Of a stretch of 64,000 nt of DNA, positions 52,258 through 62,047 are shown in pieces. A program made the position numbers and the translations under genes. The DNA lies in assembly GCF_039614765.1 (NCBI RefSeq), contig NZ_CP154879.1, positions 2,108,001-2,172,000 on the forward strand, in the 5' to 3' direction. The notes under the pieces were generated by a model, which saw only the letters and a program-made list of their open reading frames with translations, was not told the DNA's origin and did not search any database. The DNA is from Castellaniella sp. MT123. GTDB lineage: Bacteria > Pseudomonadota > Gammaproteobacteria > Burkholderiales > Burkholderiaceae_B. The first letter of the stretch is position 1, and the number at the start of each line of letters is the position of its first letter.

Positions 52258-52265
52258 ACAGCTGT
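52258..52265. repeat. 8-bp junction ACAGCTGT shared by elements 2 and 3
   Basis: The first five bases (ACAGC) are the right copy of the element 2 target duplication, the last five (GCTGT) the left copy of the element 3 duplication, whose partner is at 52568-52572. With the flanking ends it forms the 22-bp perfect palindrome 52251-52272. Confidence 0.75.
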
Positions 52266-52567
52266 TGTCGAAGTTCATTCATCTCTGAATAGTCCTAACA
52301 ATAAAATCAATGGCTTACAGAAATCAGACCATCCACCTCTGAACTGCTGTGTTACTCAAGTCTGAATTTTGCGGGAGAAATTTCACTGAACTCTGAATTT
52401 TGTGAGCCGGCCCCTCCCCCGCCGTGACCGTCCAGGAGCACCGCTGACCCAGGAGAACAGCCGGAGGCGCGGCACCTTCACGGCCCTGGAGCCGTCAGCA
52501 GCATGGCTCTCCTGGGGCACAGTTCAGACTTGAGTGAAATAAATTCAAAGTTGAGTGAAATTCGACA
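52266..52567. mobile_element. element 3, a 302-bp empty (MITE-like) copy
   Basis: It has the same left-end repeat as element 2 (52266-52494) and an identical 47-bp right end (52521-52567 equals 52211-52257), with only about 26 bp between them and no cargo. A 5-bp duplication GCTGT lies directly on both sides. It looks like a minimal mobile unit or an internal deletion of an element-2-like copy that then transposed. Its end is 44 bp from the groES -35 box. Confidence 0.8.
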
Positions 52568-52578
52568 GCTGTCAGAAC
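52568..52578. repeat. right copy of the 11-bp direct repeat
   Basis: GCTGTCAGAAC, directly after the element 3 end. It equals 46287-46297. Its first five bases double as the right target duplication of element 3. Confidence 0.7.
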
Positions 52579-52611
52579 ATCACGCCAAATGTAACTTCCT
52601 TCGCGCTCCCC

Positions 52612-52639
52612 TTGAAAAGGGGGAAATCATCCCTATAAT
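52612..52639 (+). promoter_or_regulatory. groESL promoter
   Basis: The -35 box TTGAAA (52612-52617) and the -10 box TATAAT (52634-52639) are 16 bp apart, close to a consensus vegetative promoter. CTTGAAA at the -35 is also the sigma-32 -35 sequence, with a CCCTAT-like -10 partly overlapping, so heat-shock sigma control may be added. Confidence 0.75.
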
Positions 52640-52665
52640 TAGCACTCGATGGGGTTGAGTGCTAA
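52639..52665. promoter_or_regulatory. CIRCE operator (HrcA binding site)
   Basis: TTAGCACTC (52639-52647), a 9-bp spacer, and GAGTGCTAA (52657-52665): the exact CIRCE consensus. It overlaps the transcription start expected from the promoter just upstream. HrcA represses groESL at normal temperature through this element. Confidence 0.97.
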
Positions 52666-52715
52666 CACCCGCCTTGCCCCCGCATTTCTCAATTTCTACG
52701 TACAGGAGTTCCTCC

Positions 52716-54684
<1,969 letters not shown>

Positions 54685-54750
54685 GCTCCTGCCTTCCCGG
54701 TTCCCGGACGGGCGCTTCAGGCGCCGTCCGGGAACGGCCCCGATCCAGAA

Positions 54751-54781
54751 CCCCGCTGTGGTCCGCCGCAGCGGGGTTTTT
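54751..54781 (+). terminator. intrinsic terminator after groEL
   Basis: Stem CCCCGCTG (54751-54758) / CAGCGGGG (54769-54776) followed by TTTTT. A longer GC hairpin at 54699-54734 (arms GTTCCCGGACGG / CCGTCCGGGAAC type) precedes it and may protect the mRNA 3' end. Confidence 0.9.
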
Positions 54782-54848
54782 GCATCCTGGACATGCGCAT
54801 CGCTCCGTCCACCCATTACAATGCCGGAATACACCGCCCCGGCGTTCC

Positions 54849-55238
54849 ATGACCCAGCCTTCCCCCTACAAAAACACTGGCGGCCTGATCCGCATCATCC
54901 GCGCCTTCGGCTATTCGCTGCAGGGGCTGGGCGCCGCCTGGCGCCACGAGGTCGCCTTCCGCCAGGAAGTCCTGCTGACGATCATCCTGATCCCGCTGGG
55001 CCTATGGCTGGGCAATACGGCCGGCGAACGGCTGCTGCTGGCGAGCATGCCGGTCCTGGTGCTGATCGTCGAGCTGATCAATTCCGCCATCGAGGCGCTG
55101 GCCGATGCCATCAGCACCGACCATCACCCGATGCTGGGCCGGGCCAAGGACATCGGCAGCGCCGCCGTGCTGCTGGCCCTGCTGCTGGCGGGGGCCGCGT
55201 GGGCGACCGTGCTGGTGCCCCGCTGGTGGCCGGGCTGA
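54849..55238 (+). CDS. dgkA: diacylglycerol kinase
   Basis: A 129-residue membrane protein with three hydrophobic helices. The DgkA active-site motif is seen in [20 protein letters not shown], and the N-terminal amphipathic region ends with [13 protein letters not shown]. The enzyme phosphorylates diacylglycerol to phosphatidic acid. The ATG at 54849 is chosen because the upstream extension has no family sequence. It is monocistronic between groEL and pyrF. Confidence 0.93.
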   Translation: MTQPSPYKNTGGLIRIIRAFGYSLQGLGAAWRHEVAFRQEVLLTIILIPLGLWLGNTAGERLLLASMPVLVLIVELINSAIEALADAISTDHHPMLGRAKDIGSAAVLLALLLAGAAWATVLVPRWWPG

Positions 55239-55299
55239 CGGCACGATCCGGCCAATCGCCTGCTCTACAATCCTGCCAGAACCTTTTCGCGACTGCCCC

Positions 55300-56148
55300 A
55301 TGAACTTCACCGAAAAATTGAACTGCGCCTGGGCCAGCCAGGAATCCTTGCTGATGGTCGGGCTCGACCCCGATCCGCGCCGTTTCCCGGCCGAACTGGC
55401 CGGACGCTCGGATGCCGTGTTCGAGTTCTGCCGGCGCATTGCCGACGCCACGGCCCCTTATGTCTGCGGCTTCAAGCCACAAATCGCCTATTTCGCCGCC
55501 CTGAGCGCGGAAGAGCAGCTGCAGGACCTGTGCAAACATATCCGCGAACATCATCCGCACCTGCCCATCGTGCTGGATGCGAAGCGGGGCGATATCGGTT
55601 CCACCGCCCAGCAGTATGCCCGCGAAGCCTTCGAGCGCTATGGCGCCGACGCGGTCACGGTGAACCCCTACATGGGCCGCGACTCGATCCAGCCCTACAT
55701 CGACTACGGCGACCGCGGGGTCATCATCCTGTGCCGCACCTCGAACGCGGGTGGCGCCGATCTGCAGGACATGCGCCTGGCCAATGGCACCCCCCTGTAC
55801 CTGCACGTGGCCGACCAGGTGGCGCGCGTCTGGAACACCAATGAGCAATGCGCCCTGGTGGTGGGGGCGACTTTCCCCGAAGAGATCGCCCAAGTGCGAC
55901 GCCGGGTGGGCAACATGCCGCTGCTGATCCCCGGCATCGGGGTCCAGGGAGGCGACATCCAGGCGACCGTTCAGGCGGGGCGGACCGCCGCCGGCACCGG
56001 CATGATGATCAATTCGTCCCGCGCCATCCTGTACGCCAGCCAGGGCGACAATTGGGTCGAGGCGGCCGCCAAGACGGCCCGCGCGACGCGCAGCGCAATT
56101 CGCCAGGCCCTGAGCAACCCGGCGCGAACCGGCGATGTGTCGTTTTAA
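55300..56148 (+). CDS. pyrF: orotidine 5'-phosphate decarboxylase (long type)
   Basis: A 282-residue enzyme of the longer PyrF group (about 270-280 aa) found in many betaproteobacteria. The catalytic Lys-Asp array is in [32 protein letters not shown] at the N terminus and [15 protein letters not shown] at the C terminus bind phosphate and base. It makes UMP from OMP in pyrimidine synthesis. The start at 55300 gives the family N terminus ([14 protein letters not shown]). Confidence 0.96.
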   Translation: MNFTEKLNCAWASQESLLMVGLDPDPRRFPAELAGRSDAVFEFCRRIADATAPYVCGFKPQIAYFAALSAEEQLQDLCKHIREHHPHLPIVLDAKRGDIGSTAQQYAREAFERYGADAVTVNPYMGRDSIQPYIDYGDRGVIILCRTSNAGGADLQDMRLANGTPLYLHVADQVARVWNTNEQCALVVGATFPEEIAQVRRRVGNMPLLIPGIGVQGGDIQATVQAGRTAAGTGMMINSSRAILYASQGDNWVEAAAKTARATRSAIRQALSNPARTGDVSF

Positions 56149-56271
56149 TCCCAAAGTTCATGTCCTATTCGCATAATTAGCAGAGGGTGACATGGCCCAT
56201 GGCATGACACGCCGCCCGAGCACGCAACCGATCGCTATCTAGACAAGATTGTTCAGTAGAATCGGTGCATC

Positions 56272-57735
56272 ATGTATCGAGCCATCTTCCGTAGCCTGTC
56301 CGGTACGCGACGGTTAGGGCGGTTCATCCCGGTCGCTGTACTTGCCTTTCTACTGATTCACTTTAGTCTCGTATTCCGATCCGCCCTGGGGCCGATCGGC
56401 TTCCGGCCCGCGAATGCCATGCTGGTGTGCCTGCTGTTGTGCGTCGCCGCACCTCAACAGATCATGTCCTGGGCCATGGTGCTGGTCGGCGCCCTGCTGG
56501 CATACAGCCACTGGTACGACACGGGACAGGCCGTACTATTGAATGTGGCGGTCGACGTGTTTGGAGTGTGGGTCGCCTGGTACCTGCTGGGGCGAGTCTG
56601 GCGACTGGGCTCGCTGCGCACCCATCATGCCATCATCAAGATCCTGGCTGCCGGCATGGCAGCATCCGCATGCACCACGCTAGCCGGCCTGACAGCCGGT
56701 TTCTGGCAAAACGCATACCTTCCCACCGTCATCGAGGCGCTGCTGCGGCAATGGCTCGGCTATAGTGCGATCCTGCCCGCCTGCCTATTGCTGTTCTCAC
56801 CGACCGCCAGGCAATCGGGCGAGCGCCGCCACCCTCGGCGGCATCTGCTCAGGCACTTGCACTTCAAGCGTCTCCCCTGGCCCCTGGTCTCGCTGGCCGT
56901 AGCGGTTGCTCTGGCGGTGCTGCTCGGTGGACCAAGCATGATCGCTTTCCCGATACCGGCGCTGCTGTTCTGCGCATATTCCTACCATCAACAGACTACC
57001 GCGTGGTTGACGCTGGCGACCACGCTCAGTTTGATAGTGTCCGACACCCTGCACTGGGGCCTCATGCCGCCCGGCCAGGCATCGATCTGGTCTCAGATCT
57101 CGCTGCAAATGGGGCTGCAGCTGATGGTGGCCACCCCCTTGCTGATATCCAGTTCGCTGGCCGCCCGCAACGATCTAGTGCACGCGTTGAACCAGGCGCT
57201 GGACCACGATGATTTGACCGACGCCCTGGCTCGCCAGGCCTTCATGCGCGGCGCAACCGAATATCTGCAGCAATCGCCCGCCGCATCTTACGGCAATGGT
57301 GTCATGATGCTCGACATCGATCACTTCAAGCAGCTGAACGATAACCACGGCCACGCGGCCGGAGACAGCGTGCTGAGTGAATTCGCCCGCGTCATCCACG
57401 CGGCAATCCGGCCCCAGGATCTGTTCGGCCGGCTGGGTGGCGAGGAATTCGGTATCGTGCTGCCGGACACCGCGTGTCAGGACTGCTTGTCCATCGCCGA
57501 ACGCCTGCGTCGCTGCGTCGAAGAGATCCGCCTGTACCACGACAGTGACGAACCCCTGCGCATCACGACCAGCATCGGCGTGGTGCATGATTCCCAGATG
57601 CCGGATGCCACCCTGAGCACGCTGCTGTCCACAGCGGACCAAGCCATGTACTACGCAAAGCACCATGGCCGTAACCAGGTGCATTCTCTGTCTTCGGGAG
57701 AAATGCGCGATCTTGACCCTGTGCCGCAGCGCTGA
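56272..57735 (+). CDS. membrane diguanylate cyclase (MASE-type sensor plus GGDEF)
   Basis: A 487-residue protein. Residues about 20-300 contain eight or so hydrophobic helices in a MASE1-like sensor. A GGDEF domain follows (about 320-475), with the active signature GGEEF in RLGGEEFGIVLPD, plus MLDIDHFKQLNDNHGHAAGD for metal binding. It should make cyclic di-GMP. No EAL domain and no neighbouring phosphodiesterase. An RxxD inhibitory site is not obvious. Monocistronic; signal unknown. Confidence 0.9.
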   Translation: MYRAIFRSLSGTRRLGRFIPVAVLAFLLIHFSLVFRSALGPIGFRPANAMLVCLLLCVAAPQQIMSWAMVLVGALLAYSHWYDTGQAVLLNVAVDVFGVWVAWYLLGRVWRLGSLRTHHAIIKILAAGMAASACTTLAGLTAGFWQNAYLPTVIEALLRQWLGYSAILPACLLLFSPTARQSGERRHPRRHLLRHLHFKRLPWPLVSLAVAVALAVLLGGPSMIAFPIPALLFCAYSYHQQTTAWLTLATTLSLIVSDTLHWGLMPPGQASIWSQISLQMGLQLMVATPLLISSSLAARNDLVHALNQALDHDDLTDALARQAFMRGATEYLQQSPAASYGNGVMMLDIDHFKQLNDNHGHAAGDSVLSEFARVIHAAIRPQDLFGRLGGEEFGIVLPDTACQDCLSIAERLRRCVEEIRLYHDSDEPLRITTSIGVVHDSQMPDATLSTLLSTADQAMYYAKHHGRNQVHSLSSGEMRDLDPVPQR

Positions 57736-57745
57736 GCCGATCGGA

Positions 57746-58252
57746 TCAGCCGCGTTTCAGATCTTCCAGGGCTGCCTGCATGGCGAAGCGCACGGCAGCT
57801 AGCCGGATGGCTGCGCGGTCCCCCTCGAACACCCGGGTGACCGCGCGCGTCACGATGCCGGGGCCCGCTCGGCGCGCCACCCCAAAACACACCATGCCGA
57901 CGGGCTTGCCGGGCGTCGCCCCGTCCGGGCCGGCGATGCCGGTCGTCGCCAGGGCCAGGCGCGCCGCCGGTACCGCCCCCAGGACGCCACCGGCCATTTC
58001 CATGGCGGTTTCCTCGCTGACGGCGCCATAGCGCTCGAGCGTATCCACCGACACCCACAGTTGCTCGACTTTGGCGGCGTTGCTGTAGGTGACAAAACCC
58101 CGTTCGAACCACTGGCTGGACCCGGGACATGCGGTGATGGCACCCGCGAGCAGCCCCCCCGTGCAGGATTCGGCGGTGGCGCACATCCAGCCGGCGGCGC
58201 GCAGGGCGGCACCCAACTCGCCCGACAGGGCGCGCAAGTCACGATCAATCAT
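57746..58252 (-). CDS. pncC: nicotinamide-nucleotide amidase (CinA C-terminal domain, PncC)
   Basis: A 168-residue single-domain CinA protein. The motif TAESCTGGLLAGAITACPGS and the later ATTGIAGPDGATPGKPVG are the active-site blocks of the amidase that converts NMN to NaMN and ammonia. The ATG at 58252 overlaps the pgpA stop (ATGA). It is the last gene of the rib-nusB-thiL-pgpA operon. The N-terminal MoaB-like half of full CinA is absent, as is usual in this group. Confidence 0.93.
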   Translation of the reverse strand: MIDRDLRALSGELGAALRAAGWMCATAESCTGGLLAGAITACPGSSQWFERGFVTYSNAAKVEQLWVSVDTLERYGAVSEETAMEMAGGVLGAVPAARLALATTGIAGPDGATPGKPVGMVCFGVARRAGPGIVTRAVTRVFEGDRAAIRLAAVRFAMQAALEDLKRG

Positions 58253-58779
58253 GGCAGAACTCCCAGACGGATGAGGATGGCTGCCGCCAACAAGGCGTAC
58301 AGGGCCGCGACGATGTCGTCGATCATGACGCCAAAGCCGCTCTTGAAGCGCCGGTCCAGCACACTGACGGGCGGCGGCTTCAGGATATCGAAAATGCGGA
58401 ACAGGATCACCCCGGCCAGCTGGGACCAGAAACCTTCGGGCATCAGCCACAGCACCAGCCAGATGGCGACGATCTCGTCCCAGTTGATGCCGCCGTGATC
58501 GGGAATCCCCAGCGCATCGCCGCAGCGCTGAGCCACCCAGCAGCCCAGTCCGAACGACACGATCAGCACCGCCACCATCCACGCATCGGGCAAGCCGCGC
58601 AGGAACAGGGCCCACAGCAGCCATCCCGTCAATGTCCCCCAGGTCCCCGGAGCGGGATGGATCAGTCCCGACCCGAAGCCAAACGCGATGATCCGTTCCG
58701 GTCGGGCGAAAACCCAGGCGGCCGACGGCCGTTCAGGATTGGGGGGCGCGGAATCGCGCGGGGCGCGTCCTGATGCCAT
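58249..58779 (-). CDS. pgpA: phosphatidylglycerophosphatase A
   Basis: A 176-residue membrane phosphatase; the ATG at 58779 is preferred over a TTG at 58785 that overlaps the thiL stop. PgpA motifs are seen: IAFGFGSGLIHPAPGTWGTL, DHGGINWDEIVAIWL and RFKSGFGVMIDDIVA. It dephosphorylates phosphatidylglycerophosphate in phospholipid synthesis. It is coupled to both neighbours, thiL and pncC. Confidence 0.93.
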   Translation of the reverse strand: MASGRAPRDSAPPNPERPSAAWVFARPERIIAFGFGSGLIHPAPGTWGTLTGWLLWALFLRGLPDAWMVAVLIVSFGLGCWVAQRCGDALGIPDHGGINWDEIVAIWLVLWLMPEGFWSQLAGVILFRIFDILKPPPVSVLDRRFKSGFGVMIDDIVAALYALLAAAILIRLGVLP

Positions 58780-58781
58780 GG

Positions 58782-59756
58782 TCAACCTTCATCCGCAAAA
58801 TGATCGAACCCCCGATGCGGGATCGGCAGGACCTGGCCGCCGGCATCGAGTACACGCACCCCGGCGCCGCGCCGGATCTCGCCGATCCGGGCGATCGGCA
58901 GATTCAGTTGCCGGCTTAGCGTCTGGATCTGCTCGCGCCGCCGAGGCGGCGCCGTGAAGCACAACTCATACGCATCGCCCCCCGCCAGGATCGCATCGTG
59001 GCGTACTGCGGCATCCAGCCCGTCGAGCACCGGATCGGCCGGCAGCGCATCGAGCCAGAGTTCAGCCGCGCACTGGCTGGCATCCAGAATGTGGCCCAGA
59101 TCCTGCAACAAGCCATCGGAAATGTCGATCGCCGCATGCGCCACCCCGGTCAGGTAGCGGCCCAGCTTCAGCCGGGGCACCGGGCGCTCGAGGAACGGGC
59201 GTGCCGCGCACAGCCGCGCGGCATCGGCAGGCAACCGGCCCTGCATCAGACGCAGCGCCACGTCGGCGGCGCCCAGCGTGCCGGACACCCAGATATCATC
59301 CCCAACCCGGGCGGCATCGCGCCGCAAAGCCTGGTTGCGGCGGACCTCGCCTAGGACCGTAATGCTGATGACCACCCCCATCGGGCTGCGCGTGGTATCG
59401 CCACCCAGCAACGCACAGCCGGATTCGGCGGACAAGGCATGAAAGCCTTCGGAAAAGCCCTGGAGCCAGTCGGGATCGATGCGCGGCAGGGAGATCGCCA
59501 GCGTGCAGGCCAATGGCCGCGCGCCCATGGCGGCGAGGTCCGACAGGTTGACTGCCAGCGACTTATGTCCCAGCAGTCGCGGATCCACGTCGGAAAAAAA
59601 ATGCCGGCCTTCGACCAGCATGTCGGTGCTGACGGCCAGCTCGCAACCCGGGGCGGTCGACAGCAGCGCGCAATCGTCGCCCACCCCCAGCATGCCATCG
59701 GGGGCCGGACGACTGAAATAGCGAGCGATCAGATCGAATTCGCCACCCGGTTGCAT
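58782..59756 (-). CDS. thiL: thiamine-monophosphate kinase
   Basis: A 324-residue kinase of the PurM/ThiL fold. MLGVGDDCALL (Mg/ATP site), VSTDMLVEGRHF, SLAVNLSDLAAMGARPL and CALLGGDTTRSP are diagnostic; AAIDISDGLLQDLGHIL lies in the C-terminal half. It makes thiamine diphosphate from the monophosphate. It starts 18 bp after the nusB stop in the same operon. Confidence 0.95.
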   Translation of the reverse strand: MQPGGEFDLIARYFSRPAPDGMLGVGDDCALLSTAPGCELAVSTDMLVEGRHFFSDVDPRLLGHKSLAVNLSDLAAMGARPLACTLAISLPRIDPDWLQGFSEGFHALSAESGCALLGGDTTRSPMGVVISITVLGEVRRNQALRRDAARVGDDIWVSGTLGAADVALRLMQGRLPADAARLCAARPFLERPVPRLKLGRYLTGVAHAAIDISDGLLQDLGHILDASQCAAELWLDALPADPVLDGLDAAVRHDAILAGGDAYELCFTAPPRRREQIQTLSRQLNLPIARIGEIRRGAGVRVLDAGGQVLPIPHRGFDHFADEG

Positions 59757-59774
59757 ACGGCGGCCCCCGGCGCC

Positions 59775-60257
59775 TTAGCGGCGCGCCGTGGATTGCACCT
59801 CGGCCGCGCGGACTTCGGCGGCCAGTTTGTCCAATACGCCGTTGACGAAACGATAGCCATCGGTACCGCCAAAGGATTTTGCCAATTCGACCGCCTCGTT
59901 GATGGCCACCCGATACGGGACCTCGAGGTGATGCACCAGTTCGAAGCTGCCGATCAGCAGCACGGCGTGTTCGATGGGCGAGAGTTCCGCCAGCGGACGA
60001 TCAATGTAGGGCACGAAACGGGCACGCAGGGATTCCGACTGGCTGGCGGCACCCTGCAGCAGGGTGTGATACCACTGGGTGTCGGCCTGATCGAAGCCCT
60101 CGCCATCGCGCACGTGGGCATCGATCTCGCCGAGTTCACCCAAGTCGTTTCCGCCGCGCAGCAGCCAGGCATAAATGCCCTGAAGCGCGAATTCGCGCGC
60201 CATGCGGCGCGCGCTGCGCGGGTTGGCGCGCCCGTTGCGCGCTTTGGGTTCAGTCAT
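59775..60257 (-). CDS. nusB: transcription antitermination factor NusB
   Basis: A 160-residue all-helical RNA-binding protein. The ATG at 60257 lies in the end of ribH (8-bp overlap) and gives [20 protein letters not shown] followed by [13 protein letters not shown], the usual NusB arginine-rich opening. The C-terminal blocks [13 protein letters not shown] and [19 protein letters not shown] are typical. It acts in rRNA antitermination with NusE. A longer frame with a poly-Lys/Thr start is an antisense-like reading over the acidic ribH tail and was not used. Confidence 0.95.
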   Translation of the reverse strand: MTEPKARNGRANPRSARRMAREFALQGIYAWLLRGGNDLGELGEIDAHVRDGEGFDQADTQWYHTLLQGAASQSESLRARFVPYIDRPLAELSPIEHAVLLIGSFELVHHLEVPYRVAINEAVELAKSFGGTDGYRFVNGVLDKLAAEVRAAEVQSTARR

Positions 60258-60768
60258 CGACTTCCTCTTCTTCGAAGTCGTCTTCTTCGTCGTCTTCGTC
60301 TTCCGAGTCCGGTTCAAGCGCGGCGACCAGATTGGCCATTTCCACGGCGGCGCGGGCGCAATCGCGGCCCTTGTCGGCCGCGCGGGCCTGGGCCTGCTCG
60401 TCGGTGTCGGTGGTCAGCACGCCGTTGGCTACCGGAATGCCGGTTTCCAGAGCGATCCTGCTGATGGCGGACGCCGATTCATTGCTGACGAGCTCGAAGT
60501 GGTAGGTTTCGCCGCGAATGACGGCGCCGAGCGCGATGAGGGCATCGAATTCGAAGGTTTCGGCCATCTGCGCGAGCGTGACGCCGAGTTCCAGCGCGCC
60601 AGGCACGGACACGACCATCACGTCGCGTTCATCCACGCCCAGGGCTGCCAGTTCGTCGAGGCAGGTCTGCAGCTCGGCTTCGCCGATGTCGGCGTTGAAG
60701 CGGGAACGCACGATGCCGATGTGCAAGCCTTCGCCGTTCATGTCGGGGGTCATCACATAAGGGTTCAT
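60250..60768 (-). CDS. ribH: 6,7-dimethyl-8-ribityllumazine synthase
   Basis: A 172-residue lumazine synthase. [33 protein letters not shown] and [17 protein letters not shown] (with the catalytic His) are present, as is the [19 protein letters not shown] segment. It condenses the ribityl-aminopyrimidine with dihydroxybutanone phosphate. After about residue 150 there is a strongly acidic tail ([18 protein letters not shown]) that is not part of the catalytic fold. It lies 16 bp after ribBA and overlaps nusB. Confidence 0.96.
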   Translation of the reverse strand: MNPYVMTPDMNGEGLHIGIVRSRFNADIGEAELQTCLDELAALGVDERDVMVVSVPGALELGVTLAQMAETFEFDALIALGAVIRGETYHFELVSNESASAISRIALETGIPVANGVLTTDTDEQAQARAADKGRDCARAAVEMANLVAALEPDSEDEDDEEDDFEEEEVDD

Positions 60769-60784
60769 AGTCGTGATTCCGTGG

Positions 60785-61984
60785 TCAGTTCGTGGCGCCA
60801 GGGGCGCCGGGTTCGTTATGGTAACCCGTAATCGTCAGGGAGAACCCGGCCATGCTGGGCATTTTGCGCGGGCGCGCCAGCAGCCGCGCCTGCCCCACCC
60901 CGAGGTCGCGCAGGATCTGCGCGCCGATCCCGAAAGTGCGCAGCCCATGGCGTTCGCCTTCCGGCGCGGCAGCCGCCGTCGGCGCGCCATCGGTGCTGCG
61001 TGCCCACGCGTCGAACTGGGCAAACAGCAGGTTGGCTTCTCCTTGGCAGTTCAGCAGCACCAGCACGCCACGTGGCGAAGCCGCGATCGTGCGCAGCGCC
61101 TGCGGGATGGTCCAGCTGTGCCGGGTCGCTCCCTCGACGAGCAGGTCCAGCACGCTGGTGGGCTCGTGCACCCGCACCAGGGTTTCCTCGTCGGGATGAA
61201 TCCGCCCATGCACCAGTGCCAGGTGGGGCGCGTCGGATGCGCGGTCCCGGTAGGCCACCGCCTGGAATTCCCCCCAGGGCGTGGTCACGGTCCGCTCGAC
61301 CAGACGCTCGACCATGGTTTCATGTTCGCTGCGGTACTGGATCAGATCCGCGATCGTACCGATCTTCAGGCCATGTTCCTGGGCGAACGTCACCAGATCC
61401 GGCAAGCGGGCCATGGTGCCATCGGGTTTCAGGATCTCGCAGATCACGGCGGCCGGCGTCAGGCCCGCCATGGCGGTCAGGTCGCAGCCCGCTTCAGTAT
61501 GGCCGGCGCGTACCAGCACCCCGCCCGGTACGGCGCGCACGGGGAAGATGTGCCCCGGCTGCACCAGATCGGCGGGTCTGGCGTCGCGCGCCACGGCCGC
61601 CTGGATGGTGCGCGCGCGGTCCGAGGCCGAGATGCCGGTGCCGACACCCTCGGCGGCCTCGATCGAGACCGTGAAATTGGTGCCATAGCGGGTGCCGTTC
61701 TGATTGGACATCAAGGGCAGCTGCAGCCGCTCGCAGCGTTCCTGGGTCAGCGTCAGGCAGACCAGTCCGCGCGCATGCGTGACCATGAAATTGATCGCAT
61801 CGGGCGTCACGAAATCGGCGGCCATCACCAGGTCGCCCTCGTTTTCGCGATCTTCCTCGTCGACCAGGATGACCATATGGCCGGCTCGAAGCTCGGCCAC
61901 GATCTCCTGAACGGCAGAAATTTCGAGGGAAGGCGACGCCACGCGCGCCGCGCCAGTATCCGTATTCATCTCAATGATGTCCAT
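60785..61984 (-). CDS. ribB: RibBA-type protein with degenerate GTP cyclohydrolase II half (RibBX-like)
   Basis: A 399-residue fusion. Residues about 20-225 are 3,4-dihydroxy-2-butanone-4-phosphate synthase with [20 protein letters not shown] and [17 protein letters not shown]. Residues 230-399 have the RibA fold ([38 protein letters not shown]) but lack the zinc cysteines: the family CLTGD.FGS..CDC region reads [20 protein letters not shown] cyclohydrolase II activity is therefore unlikely and a separate ribA should exist elsewhere. First gene of the rib-nusB-thiL-pgpA-pncC operon; no FMN riboswitch is seen in its 63-bp leader. Confidence 0.92.
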   Translation of the reverse strand: MDIIEMNTDTGAARVASPSLEISAVQEIVAELRAGHMVILVDEEDRENEGDLVMAADFVTPDAINFMVTHARGLVCLTLTQERCERLQLPLMSNQNGTRYGTNFTVSIEAAEGVGTGISASDRARTIQAAVARDARPADLVQPGHIFPVRAVPGGVLVRAGHTEAGCDLTAMAGLTPAAVICEILKPDGTMARLPDLVTFAQEHGLKIGTIADLIQYRSEHETMVERLVERTVTTPWGEFQAVAYRDRASDAPHLALVHGRIHPDEETLVRVHEPTSVLDLLVEGATRHSWTIPQALRTIAASPRGVLVLLNCQGEANLLFAQFDAWARSTDGAPTAAAAPEGERHGLRTFGIGAQILRDLGVGQARLLARPRKMPSMAGFSLTITGYHNEPGAPGATN

Positions 61985-62047
61985 TCAAGACCGAAGTGGT
62001 TCCCATTTTAGCGACTCGCCGAAGTCGGCGCGCCGGCACCGGCCCGA

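Noticed and set aside
52639..52665. CIRCE dyad as part of the transposon block
   Set aside because: It lies outside element 3 and the 11-bp repeat and matches the HrcA operator exactly.
61985..62047. FMN riboswitch before ribBA
   Set aside because: Only 63 bp separate ribBA from ftsY, too short for the conserved RFN fold, and none of its helices are seen.
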